A DNA stretch of 41,782 bases from positions 1 to 41,782 of the forward strand of contig JBGQHM010000008.1 of NCBI GenBank assembly GCA_041497995.1. The letters are read 5' to 3'. The notes under the pieces are model-generated. The model did not search any database and was not told where the DNA came from. It saw only the letters and a list, made by a program, of their open reading frames with translations. This document shows positions 31,165-40,126 of this stretch, piece by piece (the stretch's first letter is position 1; the number at the start of each line of letters is the position of its first letter). Made by a program: the position numbers and the translations under genes. This DNA is from DATKMS01 sp041497995. GTDB taxonomy: Bacteria > Desulfobacterota > Binatia > HRBIN30.

Positions 31165-32799
31165 ATGCTCTCTGCGACTCAACGCGCCGGCGTGAGCTTC
31201 GCCTTGCGAGCCCGCCGTTGCAGCCCAAAGACTGCCCTCATCGTCCTCGCCGTCGTCACCGGCGGATGCATGGTGGGACCCGACTACCGCAAGCCGCCGG
31301 CGCCCGTAGCGGATCAGTGGCTCGTCACCGGTGCGCCGCGGGTTGAGACAGAAGCCGAGAGCCGAGACCGCTGGTGGCAAGTGTTCGGCGACCCAGCGCT
31401 CGACGCCCTGGTCGACGCTGCATACAAGCAGAACTTGACCCTGCAGGCGGCGGGACTGCGTGTCATCGAAGCGCAGGCGCGCCGCGGTATCGCCATCGGC
31501 GCACTTTTCCCGCAAACGCAGCAGGTCAGCGGCGCGTACACGCGGACGCGTTCGAGCCTCAACCGGCAATTCGTGGCCCCAGGAACCCGCGACTTCAATA
31601 CGTATCAGGTTGGCTTTGACGCGGCGTGGGAGTTGGATTTCTGGGGCCGCTTCCGGCGTGCCATCGAGGCCTCCGACGCAGAGCTGCTCGCCGCAGTCGC
31701 GGACTACGACGATGTCCTGGTGAGCCTGGTCGCCGAGGTCGCCATCACGTACGTCAACGTGCGGGTTCTCGATCAGCGTCTCCTGCTGGCGCACGAGAAC
31801 ACCGGCCTGCAGCGCGACAGCCTCGACCTCGCACGCGTACGCTACGAGGCCGGCGGCACGTCGGAGCTCGACGTTCAACAAGCGACGACACTGCTCGAAG
31901 ACACCGAGGCAGACATTCCCGAGATCGAGATTCAGCAACGCCAAGCCCTGGACTCGCTGAGTGTCTTACTGGGAATACCGCCAAGCAATCTCACCGACAT
32001 TCTCCGCCAATCCTCGGGCATTCCCGCTCCACCACCGACGGTGGCGGTTGGGATTCCCGCTGATTTGCTGGAGCGCCGCCCCGATCTGCGGCGTGCTGAG
32101 CGCCAACTGGCGGCGCAGAGCGCGCGGATCGGTGTCGCCGTGTCGGATCTGTTGCCGCGCATTCAGCTTGCCGGCTCGGTCGGCCTTAGCGCCGAGCAGG
32201 CAGCGCAGCTCTTCGAGGGCGCTTCGTTCCAGGCCGTCGGTGGGCCGCAGTTCAATTGGCCGATTCTCAACTACGGACGCATCATCAATGCCGTCCGTGT
32301 TCAGGACGCGACGTTCCAGGAACAAGTCGCAACGTACGCCAACACCGTGCTGCGTGCGCAGCAGGAGGTTGAGGATGCCGTCGTAGGGTACCTGCGCGGC
32401 GCCGACGAGGTGGCGCACCTCGAGCGTAGCGTCGCCGCGGCGAATCGTGCCGTCGAGCTGTCACTCGTCCAGTATCGCGAAGGTGCGGCCGACTACACGC
32501 GCGTGCTCAACTCCGAGCAGTCGAAGATCACCGAGGACCGCCGCTTGACGACCAACCGTGGCCTGGTCACCGCGAACGTGATCGCGCTGTACAAGGCGTT
32601 GGGCGGCGGTTGGGAGCTGCGCGATGACAACAACTTCGTGCCGGCCGCTGCCAAGCAAGAGATGCGCGAGCGAACGTGGTGGGGTGGGATGCTGGACACC
32701 GAAAAGCAGAGCGACGACGTGAAGGCCGCAGAGTCGGGAACCGAAGGCGATCACGACCCGGGGTTCTTGCGGTGGCGGCGCTGGTGGCCAGAGTGGTAG
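31165..32799 (+). CDS. NodT/OprM-family outer-membrane factor lipoprotein
   Basis: A 544-residue TolC-like channel that would close the tripartite pumps at the outer membrane. A signal peptide with a lipobox (VTGG-C35) precedes MVGPDYRKPPAP, the standard NodT start. Both OEP repeats are visible: LVDAAYKQNLTLQAAGLRVIEAQARRGIAIGALFPQ and GIPADLLERRPDLRRAERQLAAQSARIGVAVSDLLPRIQLAGSVGL. NWPILNYGRI and the final heptad region AVELSLVQYREGAADYTRVLNSEQ complete the fold. About 60 extra residues at the C-terminus are hydrophilic. It is the only outer-membrane factor in the run and sits between the two RND systems, so both probably use it. ATG 31165 follows CAGAAGGACC. Confidence 0.93.
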   Translation: MLSATQRAGVSFALRARRCSPKTALIVLAVVTGGCMVGPDYRKPPAPVADQWLVTGAPRVETEAESRDRWWQVFGDPALDALVDAAYKQNLTLQAAGLRVIEAQARRGIAIGALFPQTQQVSGAYTRTRSSLNRQFVAPGTRDFNTYQVGFDAAWELDFWGRFRRAIEASDAELLAAVADYDDVLVSLVAEVAITYVNVRVLDQRLLLAHENTGLQRDSLDLARVRYEAGGTSELDVQQATTLLEDTEADIPEIEIQQRQALDSLSVLLGIPPSNLTDILRQSSGIPAPPPTVAVGIPADLLERRPDLRRAERQLAAQSARIGVAVSDLLPRIQLAGSVGLSAEQAAQLFEGASFQAVGGPQFNWPILNYGRIINAVRVQDATFQEQVATYANTVLRAQQEVEDAVVGYLRGADEVAHLERSVAAANRAVELSLVQYREGAADYTRVLNSEQSKITEDRRLTTNRGLVTANVIALYKALGGGWELRDDNNFVPAAAKQEMRERTWWGGMLDTEKQSDDVKAAESGTEGDHDPGFLRWRRWWPEW

Positions 32800-32816
32800 C
32801 GGCACCGAGGGAGACC

Positions 32817-33968
32817 ATGACACGACGTAACTGTTCCGTACTGACCCTTGCCATGCTCGTCGCCGCCTGCGGCGGCAACAAGTACGTGCCCCCGCCACCG
32901 TCGGAGGTCACGGTCGCACACCCCGTCGAGCGCGAGGTGACCACTTACAACGAGTTCAGCGGCCACACCGTGTCGGTGGCGGCGGTCGACATCCGCGCGC
33001 GCGTCGCCGGCTATCTGCAAAGCATCAACTTCACACCCGGCAGCGACGTCAAGGAGGGCGATCTGCTCTTCGTCATCGAACCCGATCTCTACCAAGCACG
33101 CGTCAACCAGGCGGAGGCCGACCTGGCGCGCATGGAGTCGCAGTACCAAGCGGCGGCAGAACAGCTGGCGATCACCGAGGCGATCTTCAAACGCAACGCC
33201 GGCAGCAAGACGGACCTGGTACAGAAGACGGAGGCGCGCGACACGGCCAAAGCTGCCGTCGCGCAGGCCCGCGCCACGCTCGCTGCCGCCAAGCTCGACC
33301 TTGCCTACACGCATATCCATTCGCCCATCAGCGGGCGTATCGACCGCAACTTGGTCGACATCGGGAACCTCGTCGGCTCCGGCGAAGCCACGGTGCTCAC
33401 GTCCGTCGTGAAGGATGACCCGATCTACGCGTACTTCGATGTCAGCGAACGCGAGCTCCTCAGTTACCGCGAGCATCTACGGCGCGGTGAGACGGTATCG
33501 GGCGAAGGCGAGCGCTCGAAGGCATACCTGGGACTGGTGACGGAGGATGGGTTTCGGCACGAGGGCGAGGTCGACTACAGCAGCAATCGTGTCGATCCTT
33601 CGACCGGCACGATCGAGCTGCGCGCCGTCTTTCCAAACCGTGATCACGTTCTCGTTCCAGGGTTCTTCGTCCGCGTCCGCTTGCCGTTCACCCGTGGTGT
33701 GTCGCTGCTGGTGAAGGACGAAGCAGTGGGCGTCGACCAGGCTGGGCGTTACGTGTTGGTGGTGGATGACCAGAACGTCGTGCAGCACCGCCGCGTCAAG
33801 GTGGGCGCGCTCGACGGAGGTATGCGCGTCATCGAGGATGGCGTCACGCGCTACGATTGGGTAGTCGTCGACGGGTTGCAGCGCGCGCGGCCGGGCAGCG
33901 CGGTGAAGCCGAAGCAAGTCGCCGCCGCCGTTTCGCCGGAACCGCCGCAGGCGGAGACGGCTCCATGA
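32817..33968 (+). CDS. RND periplasmic adaptor lipoprotein, MexA/AcrA-like
   Basis: A 383-residue lipid-anchored adaptor. The signal peptide SVLTLAMLVAAC ends in a lipobox with C18. Then come VAHPVEREVTTYNEFSGHTVSVAAVDIRARVAGYLQSINFTPGSDVKEGDLLFVIEPDLYQA (lipoyl half 1), a helical hairpin, LAYTHIHSPISGRIDRNLVDIGNLVGSGEATVLTSVVKDDPIYAYFDVSERELL, and the beta-barrel. DPIYAYFDVSERELL is characteristic of the AcrA/MexA/TtgA-like group that pairs with HAE1 pumps. ATG 32817 follows CGAGGGAGACC, 17 bp after the outer-membrane factor gene. The long upstream frame to 32676 overlaps that gene and is not used. Confidence 0.92.
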   Translation: MTRRNCSVLTLAMLVAACGGNKYVPPPPSEVTVAHPVEREVTTYNEFSGHTVSVAAVDIRARVAGYLQSINFTPGSDVKEGDLLFVIEPDLYQARVNQAEADLARMESQYQAAAEQLAITEAIFKRNAGSKTDLVQKTEARDTAKAAVAQARATLAAAKLDLAYTHIHSPISGRIDRNLVDIGNLVGSGEATVLTSVVKDDPIYAYFDVSERELLSYREHLRRGETVSGEGERSKAYLGLVTEDGFRHEGEVDYSSNRVDPSTGTIELRAVFPNRDHVLVPGFFVRVRLPFTRGVSLLVKDEAVGVDQAGRYVLVVDDQNVVQHRRVKVGALDGGMRVIEDGVTRYDWVVVDGLQRARPGSAVKPKQVAAAVSPEPPQAETAP

Positions 33969-33996
33969 GCCGCGATCGAGTGATCTGAGTAATCTA

Positions 33997-36900
33997 ATGA
34001 TCTCACGCTTCTTCATCGACCGGCCGATCTTCGCGAACGTCATCGCCATCATCACCATCATCTTCGGTCTGGTGACCCTGAACTCCCTGCCGGTGGAGCA
34101 GTATCCGCAGATCACGCCGCCGACCGTGCAAGTGTCCACGACGTACCCGGGTGCCAACGCGCAGGTCGTCTCCGACACAGTCGCTGCACCCATCGAGCAG
34201 CAGGTCAATGGCGTGGAGCACATGCTGTACATGTCGTCGGTCAGCGCCAGTGACGGCTCATACAAGCTGACGGTGACCTTCGACGTCGGCACCGATCTCG
34301 ACATCGCGCAGGTGCTGGTGCAGAACCGCGTCGCCATCGCCCAGCCGCTCTTGCCGCAGGAGGTGCAGCGGCAGGGCATCACCACGAAGAAGCAATCGAC
34401 GAACATCATCCTATTCGTCACGCTCACCTCCCCCGATGGACGCTACGACAGCCTCTATCTCAGCAACTACGCGACGCTGCGCATCCGCGACGAGCTCAGC
34501 CGCATCTACGGAGTCGGCGACGTCAACGTCTTGGGCGCCGGCCAGTACAGCATGCGCGTATGGCTCGACCCGCAGCAGCTCAAGGCGCGCAGTCTGACCA
34601 CGGCCGAGGTGGTCGCTGCCATCCGCGAGCAGAATGTCCAGGTCACCGCCGGCCAACTCGGCGCACCACCGGCCCCGGACACGCAGGACTTCCAGCTAAC
34701 GATCAACACGCTCGGCCGGCTCAGCGACGTCGCGCAGTTCGAGGGCATCATCGTGAAGAGCGACGGGATCCGCGTCACGCGGCTGCGCGATATCGCGAAG
34801 GTGGAGCTCGGCGGCCAGGTCTACGACATCTTTTTCCAGAAGAACGGTAAGCCGGCGGCGGGCATCGCGGTCTTCCAACTTCCCGGCGCCAATGCGCTCG
34901 AGGTGGCCGACCGGGTTCGCGCGATCATGGAGGGCCTGAAGCCGTCGTTCCCCGAAGGGCTCGCATACGAAATTCCATTCGACACCACGAAGTTCGTGCG
35001 GCAGGCCATCCACGAGGTGTACTGGACGCTCCTCGAAGCCGGCCTCCTGGTGCTCGTTGTCATCCTGCTCTTTCTGCAAGACTGGCGGGCTCTCCTGGTG
35101 CCGGCGACGACGGTGCCGGTGACCATCATCGGTGCCTTCGCCGGTCTGGCGCTCTTCGGCTTCACGGTGAATCTGCTCACGCTGTTCGGACTAGTGCTCG
35201 CCATCGGCATCGTGGTGGACGACGCCATCGTCATTGTCGAGAATGCGGCGCATCACATCGAGCAGGAGGGTCTCAGTCCTAAGGAAGCGGCCGGGAAAGC
35301 AATGGATGAAGTGACCGGTCCGATCATCGGCATCACCTTCGTGCTCATGGCGGTCTTCCTGCCGAGCGCGTTTCTCGGCGGCATCACGGGACAACTGTAC
35401 CGGCAGTTCGCGCTCACCATCGCGATCACCGCGGTGATCAGCGCCATCAATGCGCTGACGCTGAAACCGGCGCAGTGCGCGTTGTGGCTGCGTCCGACGA
35501 GCGGCCGGCACAATGCGTTCTTCCGCGCGTTCAACCGCGTCTACGCACGCGCCGAGCAAGCGTACGCGCGCACGATCGGGTGGATGGTGGCGCGGCCGCG
35601 GCAGATGATGCTGGTGTTCGCCGCGCTGATTGCGGTCACCGCGTGGGGGTTTCGGGAACTGCCTACGGGCTTCTTGCCGGTCGAGGATCAAGGCTACGTC
35701 ATCGCCGGCTTCCAGCTGCCCGACTCCGCGTCGCAGGCGCGTACGCGCCGGGTGATCGAGCAAGCCAACAAGATCATTTCTGAGCTGCCGGGCGTGGCCG
35801 ATTGGAACACCATCGGTGGCAACTCCATCTTGGATGGCGCGACGGCATCGAATGCGGCGACGTTCTATATCGTGTTCAAGCCGTGGGAAGAGCGTACCGT
35901 GTCCGACCAGAGCCAAGACGCGATCCTGAGCGCTCTCCGCCGGCGGCTTGGGGAGATCCAAGGAGCGGCGTCCTTCGCGTTTGCCCCGCCCTCCATCCGC
36001 GGCCTCGGCGTGGCAGGTGGTTTCCAGTTGCAGGTCGAAGATCGGGGCGGCGTCGGCTTGCAGGCGTTGCAACAGATGGTCGAAGAGATGCTACACGACG
36101 GCAGCGCACAGAGTGGGCTGGCGTCGCTCAAGTCGACCTTTCGTGCCGGCGTGCCACAGCTGTTTGCCGACGTTGATCGGGTGAAGGTAAAGTCGCTCGG
36201 TATCCCGCTGACGAGCGTCTTCGACACGCTGCAGGCGTATCTGGGCTCGACCTACGTGAACGACTTCAACTTGTTCGGTCGCACGTACCAAGTACGCGTC
36301 CAGGCCGAGCCGGGCTTTCGGTTGACGCCTGCAGACATCATGCGCCTCGAGGTGCGCAACCCGCAGGGCCGGATGGTGCCGTTGGGCACGGTCGCCGACG
36401 TGCAGGACACCGTCGGTCCGCAGATCATCCCGCGCTACAACCTCTACCCGTCGGCGGCGATCAGCGGTGAGGCGGCGCAGGGCTACAGCTCGGGGCAGGC
36501 ACTCTCGCTCATGGAGCAGATGGCAACGAACAAGCTGCCCCTCAGTATGGGCTACGAGTGGACGGGCATCTCGTATCAAGAAAAGAAGGTGGGTTCCGAG
36601 TCCTACCTGATCTTCGCGCTCGCGGTGCTGCTGGTGTTCCTGGTGCTGTCCGCTCTGTACGAAAGTTGGACCAACCCCGGTGCAGTGGTGTTCGTCGTGC
36701 CGCTCGCGCTCCTCGGCACCGTGATCGCGGTGGCAGTGCGTGGCATGGACAACAACGTCTATACGCAGATCGGCGTCGTCTTGCTGATCGCGCTGGCGAG
36801 CAAGAACGCCATCCTGATCGTCGAGTTCGCCCGCGAGCAACGCGCCCGCGGCCTCGGCGTCGCCGAAGCGGCGGTAGAGGCAGCGCGTCTACGCTTCCGT

Positions 36901-37125
36901 CCGATTCTCATGACGTCGTTCGCATTCATCCTCGGCGTGTACCCGCTCGTCATCGCCAAGGGCGCTGGTGCCGCCAGCCGGCGAGCCTTGGGAACCGCCG
37001 TCTTCGGTGGGATGATCACGTCGACGTTCCTCGCCGTGCTGTTCGTGCCCGTCTTCTACGTCGTTGCGCAGGGCGTGAGCGAGTCGTGGGCCAAGCGTGG
37101 CGCAGCTTCGAAAGACCAAGGCTAG
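33997..37125 (+). CDS. RND efflux permease, MexB/AcrB-like HAE1 family
   Basis: A 1042-residue homotrimeric multidrug pump. The N-terminus ISRFFIDRPIFANVIAIITIIFGLVTLNSLPVEQYPQITPPTVQVSTTYPGANAQVVSDTVAAPIEQQVNG is classic HAE1. Helix 4 has LAIGIVVDDAIVIVENAAHHIEQEGLSP with both relay aspartates, and helix 10 has LASKNAILIVEFAREQ with the Lys. It belongs with the lipoprotein adaptor 28 bp upstream; the channel is encoded two genes upstream. The Shine-Dalgarno is weak. Its TAG stop (37123-37125) overlaps the TAG stop of the convergent diguanylate cyclase gene in the sequence CTAG, leaving no room for an intergenic terminator. The spectrum is unknown. Confidence 0.94.
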   Translation: MISRFFIDRPIFANVIAIITIIFGLVTLNSLPVEQYPQITPPTVQVSTTYPGANAQVVSDTVAAPIEQQVNGVEHMLYMSSVSASDGSYKLTVTFDVGTDLDIAQVLVQNRVAIAQPLLPQEVQRQGITTKKQSTNIILFVTLTSPDGRYDSLYLSNYATLRIRDELSRIYGVGDVNVLGAGQYSMRVWLDPQQLKARSLTTAEVVAAIREQNVQVTAGQLGAPPAPDTQDFQLTINTLGRLSDVAQFEGIIVKSDGIRVTRLRDIAKVELGGQVYDIFFQKNGKPAAGIAVFQLPGANALEVADRVRAIMEGLKPSFPEGLAYEIPFDTTKFVRQAIHEVYWTLLEAGLLVLVVILLFLQDWRALLVPATTVPVTIIGAFAGLALFGFTVNLLTLFGLVLAIGIVVDDAIVIVENAAHHIEQEGLSPKEAAGKAMDEVTGPIIGITFVLMAVFLPSAFLGGITGQLYRQFALTIAITAVISAINALTLKPAQCALWLRPTSGRHNAFFRAFNRVYARAEQAYARTIGWMVARPRQMMLVFAALIAVTAWGFRELPTGFLPVEDQGYVIAGFQLPDSASQARTRRVIEQANKIISELPGVADWNTIGGNSILDGATASNAATFYIVFKPWEERTVSDQSQDAILSALRRRLGEIQGAASFAFAPPSIRGLGVAGGFQLQVEDRGGVGLQALQQMVEEMLHDGSAQSGLASLKSTFRAGVPQLFADVDRVKVKSLGIPLTSVFDTLQAYLGSTYVNDFNLFGRTYQVRVQAEPGFRLTPADIMRLEVRNPQGRMVPLGTVADVQDTVGPQIIPRYNLYPSAAISGEAAQGYSSGQALSLMEQMATNKLPLSMGYEWTGISYQEKKVGSESYLIFALAVLLVFLVLSALYESWTNPGAVVFVVPLALLGTVIAVAVRGMDNNVYTQIGVVLLIALASKNAILIVEFAREQRARGLGVAEAAVEAARLRFRPILMTSFAFILGVYPLVIAKGAGAASRRALGTAVFGGMITSTFLAVLFVPVFYVVAQGVSESWAKRGAASKDQG

Positions 37126-38567
37126 TCACCCGACACGGCGTGCGGGGACGACGCTGCGCCCGCGGCCATGACGGTGTTCCGCCCCATCGACTTTGCGCTG
37201 AACAACGCCTGGTCGGCGACGGCCAGCAGGGTCTCCATATTCGCTGCGTCGTCGGGATAGGTCGCGACGCCGAAGCTTGCGCTCAAGCGGACCGCGAGGC
37301 CGATGTCGGCGAGAAAGACTTTCGCTCGGATCTGCGCTTGTAGTTCGTCGGCCACTGCCATTGCCCGCGTCTTGGTCGAGCCGGGCAGCACGATGACGAA
37401 CTCGTCGCCGGCATAGGCAACGGCGAATTCCGGCTCGCGGATACTCGTCTGCATGACCTGTGCGACCTGTTGGATCGTGCGGCTGCCGTTGAGGTGGCCG
37501 TACGTGTCGACGACCTGCTTGAAACGGTCGAGATCCACGAAGATCAGTGAGCACGGCGCGCCATCGGCGGCGAGAAGTGCGCCAAGCTTCTCGTAGAGAT
37601 AGCGCGTGTTGAACAGCCCCGTGAGGTTGTCGTGCTCGGAGAGAAAGCGGAAGCGTTCCTCGCTGGCGCGCAGCGCCTCCTCGGCTTGCTTGCGCTCGGT
37701 GATGTCGATCAACGCAGTCACGACGCGCGACAGCGTCGTCTCGAAGCCGGGGACGACGGTGGTGCATGCCAGGACATTGCGCTGATTGCCGCGCAACGTG
37801 TGAATCGTGGCCTCGCGTTGCTGCGACGCAATCTGTCCGGTCGCCAGGTCCGCCATGACGCGGCGCACGAGGCTGATGAAGTGGGTGCGGTCGGCGATGT
37901 ACGGAAAGGCGTCGAGGATCGCCGTGTCGTCGGTTTCGAACAGCGCTCTCGCGGCGGCGTTCACGTCCGTGACTTTGACCATCGCCAGATAGGTCGCGAC
38001 GACATCTGGATGCGCCTCCAAGTGCGCTTCGATGTCGGTGACGCCGCCGGCCTGGAGCGCATCGAGGTGCGCCTTCAATGCCGAGACGTCGCGCTCGACC
38101 AACGCGATCGGCGTCGATTGAAAGAGGATGCGGTAGCGCTGCTCGCTGTCACGGAGTGCTTCCTCGGCGCGCTTGCGTTCGCTGGTGTCGATGCCGATCG
38201 AGAGCAACTCGCGCACCCGTCCGGCGCCGTCGTGCAGCGTGCGATTGCGCCAGGTAACCCACACACGCTCGCCGCTGCGGCGCATGTTCTCGTTCTCGTT
38301 GTTGACGTAGCGGTCGGGATACTGCAGTAGCTCGGCGATCATCTGCGCCAAGTCGCGGCCGGACGATTCGGTTTCCGGGACAATCGTGCCGACCACCGAG
38401 CGGCCGACCAGCTCGTCGTGACGATAGCCGAAGAACTCCAAGCCGTAGTCGTTCAGGAACGTCACCCGCCCCTGCAGGTCCCACCGCAGCACGATCGTGT
38501 TCGCGCTCTGCACGAGCTCGCGGTAGCTGATCTCGTCAGGGTCTTGCCCGCGGGTGTCGTCGCTCAT
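37122..38567 (-). CDS. PAS-PAS-GGDEF diguanylate cyclase
   Basis: A 481-residue cytoplasmic signalling protein that makes cyclic di-GMP from two GTP. PAS 1 spans about 14-135 (YRELVQSANTIVLRWDLQGRVTFLNDYGLEFFGY, closing with a PAC segment GIDTSERKRAEEAL), PAS 2 about 143-300, then a GGDEF domain about 315-470. The active-site loop is YAGDEFVIVLPG, a catalytically acceptable variant. The metal and guanine segment is FVDLDRFKQVVDTYGHLNGS rather than the usual IND..GH..GD. The product-inhibition I-site RxxD is REPE here, so feedback control may be lost. ATG 38567 follows AAGGTGCTT; the longer frame to 38651 lacks homology. It diverges from the dehydrogenase gene and converges on the RND pump gene. 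Confidence 0.9.
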   Translation of the reverse strand: MSDDTRGQDPDEISYRELVQSANTIVLRWDLQGRVTFLNDYGLEFFGYRHDELVGRSVVGTIVPETESSGRDLAQMIAELLQYPDRYVNNENENMRRSGERVWVTWRNRTLHDGAGRVRELLSIGIDTSERKRAEEALRDSEQRYRILFQSTPIALVERDVSALKAHLDALQAGGVTDIEAHLEAHPDVVATYLAMVKVTDVNAAARALFETDDTAILDAFPYIADRTHFISLVRRVMADLATGQIASQQREATIHTLRGNQRNVLACTTVVPGFETTLSRVVTALIDITERKQAEEALRASEERFRFLSEHDNLTGLFNTRYLYEKLGALLAADGAPCSLIFVDLDRFKQVVDTYGHLNGSRTIQQVAQVMQTSIREPEFAVAYAGDEFVIVLPGSTKTRAMAVADELQAQIRAKVFLADIGLAVRLSASFGVATYPDDAANMETLLAVADQALFSAKSMGRNTVMAAGAASSPHAVSGD

Positions 38568-38588
38568 AAGCACCTTACTAAACTCGCT

Positions 38589-38617
38589 ATTCAAACTGGG
38601 TGGAGACGTGGACGCAA
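38589..38617 (-). promoter_or_regulatory. Candidate promoter of the diguanylate cyclase gene
   Basis: On the minus strand TTGCGT (38617-38612), a 17 bp spacer and TTGAAT (38594-38589) form a moderate sigma70-like pair, with the predicted start about 15 nt before the ATG at 38567. Confidence 0.35.
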
Positions 38618-38650
38618 GGGGACCCGGGGCAGCGTTTGCCAGGGGGGACA

Positions 38651-38679
38651 TTGTCGCAGTGCGTCAGATGCGGTTTACT
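38651..38679 (+). promoter_or_regulatory. Candidate promoter of the dehydrogenase gene
   Basis: TTGTCG (38651-38656), a 17 bp spacer and TTTACT (38674-38679) give four of six matches in each box. The leader would be about 30 nt and contain the Shine-Dalgarno AGGAGAG. Confidence 0.45.
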
Positions 38680-38715
38680 CTCTCCGGCACGGCGGCGAGT
38701 AGACAGGAGAGCGGC

Positions 38716-39741
38716 ATGAAGATGCACCAGGTGGTTCTCATTCCCGGCGACGGCATTGGCCCGGAGGTGACGGCAGCGGTCAAGCGCGTGCTGGCGGCGG
38801 CGCACGCGCCGGTCGAGTGGATCGAGTGTCAGGCCGGGCTGGCGGCGCTCGCAACCGGCCGTGATGTCTTGCCTCAGGAGACCGTCGACGCGATCGAGCG
38901 CTACCACTTCGCCCTGAAGGGCCCGTGCACGACGCCGGTGGGTGAGGGCTTCACCTCCGTCAACGTCGCGCTGCGCAAACGCCTGACCCTCTACGCGGCG
39001 GTGCGACCGGTGCGCAATCTCGCCGGCGTCCCGACGCGCTTCAGCGGCGTCGACCTGATTATCGTGCGCGAAAATACCGAAGGCTTATACAGCGGCATCG
39101 AGAACCAGATCACGGACGACGCCGTGATGAGCATGAAGGTCGCGACGCGCACGGCGTGCAACCGCATCGCCCACTGGGCCTTCCGCTTCGCCACACGGCG
39201 CCGGCGCCGCAAGATCACTGTCTTTCACAAGGCCAACATCATGAAGATGACCGATGGCCTCTTCCTGGAAACGGCGCGGCGCGTACACACGCTCGACTAC
39301 CCCAACATCGAGTATCAGGAGCTGATCATCGACGCGGGTTGCATGAAGCTGGTGCAGGACCCGACGCAGTTCGACGTCCTCCTGCTCGAGAACCTCTACG
39401 GCGACGTCGTCAGCGACCTGTGTGCCGGATTGGTCGGCGGCCTTGGTGTCGTGCCGGGCGCGAACTACGGGGAACAACATGCGGTGTTCGAGGCGGTGCA
39501 CGGCTCGGCGCCGGACATCGCCGGCAAAGGGATCGCGAATCCGCTCGCCCTGTTGATGTCCGCCGTCATGCTCCTCAACCATCTCACCGAAGAGCTGAGT
39601 GACGATTCCGCCAGTGCGGTGGCGCAGCGCATCAAGGCAGCGTACGATCGCGCCCTCGAAGAAGGCAGGAAGACGCGCGACCTGGGCGGTGACCTCAGCA
39701 CTGAAGAATTCGCCGATGCCGTTATCGAACGCTTGGGCTGA
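38716..39741 (+). CDS. NAD-type isocitrate/isopropylmalate dehydrogenase family
   Basis: A 341-residue beta-decarboxylating dehydrogenase. LIPGDGIGPEVT at the N-terminus, GFTSVNVALRKRLTLYAAVRPVRNL (substrate Ser and Arg), IIVRENTEGLYSGIE, the catalytic Lys/Asp region (TVFHKANIMKMTDGLF, YGDVVSDL) and VHGSAPDIAGKGIANPLALLMSA are present. The serine-containing TSVNVALRK and the YAAVRPVRN phrase favour homo-isocitrate or NAD-isocitrate dehydrogenase over isopropylmalate dehydrogenase. As an NAD-linked enzyme it would feed 2-oxoglutarate in the TCA cycle. ATG 38716 follows AGGAGAGCGGC. It has its own promoter and is divergent from the GGDEF gene. No leu or TCA genes are adjacent. Confidence 0.9.
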   Translation: MKMHQVVLIPGDGIGPEVTAAVKRVLAAAHAPVEWIECQAGLAALATGRDVLPQETVDAIERYHFALKGPCTTPVGEGFTSVNVALRKRLTLYAAVRPVRNLAGVPTRFSGVDLIIVRENTEGLYSGIENQITDDAVMSMKVATRTACNRIAHWAFRFATRRRRRKITVFHKANIMKMTDGLFLETARRVHTLDYPNIEYQELIIDAGCMKLVQDPTQFDVLLLENLYGDVVSDLCAGLVGGLGVVPGANYGEQHAVFEAVHGSAPDIAGKGIANPLALLMSAVMLLNHLTEELSDDSASAVAQRIKAAYDRALEEGRKTRDLGGDLSTEEFADAVIERLG

Positions 39742-39767
39742 GCGCGCCGGTCGCGGGAGGATGTTGG

Positions 39768-40073
39768 ATGCCCGATGCTAGTGGAGTCGCGCCATCACGC
39801 ACGCCGCGCAGTCCCCTGTTGGCGGCCTTTCTCTCAGGCGTCTTTCCCGGCCTGGGCCAGCTGTACAACCGCGAACGACGCAAGGGGCTGCTGTTCTTCG
39901 CCGTCGGTGCCGTCACGGCCTTCGGGCCGTTCAATCCGCTCGACATCGACATCGACCTGAACGATCCGGGGGTAGGACTGCGCAAAGTGCTGTTGGCTTC
40001 GCTGCCGTTTCTCGTGGTCGCGACCTGGTCGGTCGTTGACGCCTACCGGACTGCACAACGCACGCGCCCCTGA
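39768..40073 (+). CDS. Small membrane protein, TM2/DUF5683-like
   Basis: A 101-residue protein with a Pro-rich N-terminus and the phrase SPLLAAFLSGVFPGLGQLYNRERRKGLLFFAVGAVTAF, which is typical of TM2-like and DUF5683-like membrane proteins (GLGQ-x-YN, then a basic turn). A second or third helix (VLLASLPFLVVATWSVVDAYRTA) ends the protein. Function unknown. ATG 39768 lies 26 bp after the dehydrogenase stop behind GGGAGGATGTTGG, probably co-transcribed. Confidence 0.75.
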   Translation: MPDASGVAPSRTPRSPLLAAFLSGVFPGLGQLYNRERRKGLLFFAVGAVTAFGPFNPLDIDIDLNDPGVGLRKVLLASLPFLVVATWSVVDAYRTAQRTRP

Positions 40074-40126
40074 GCTCTTGCAAACGATGCGATTCTGCTC
40101 TCCTCTGCGCACGGGAGGGATCGACG

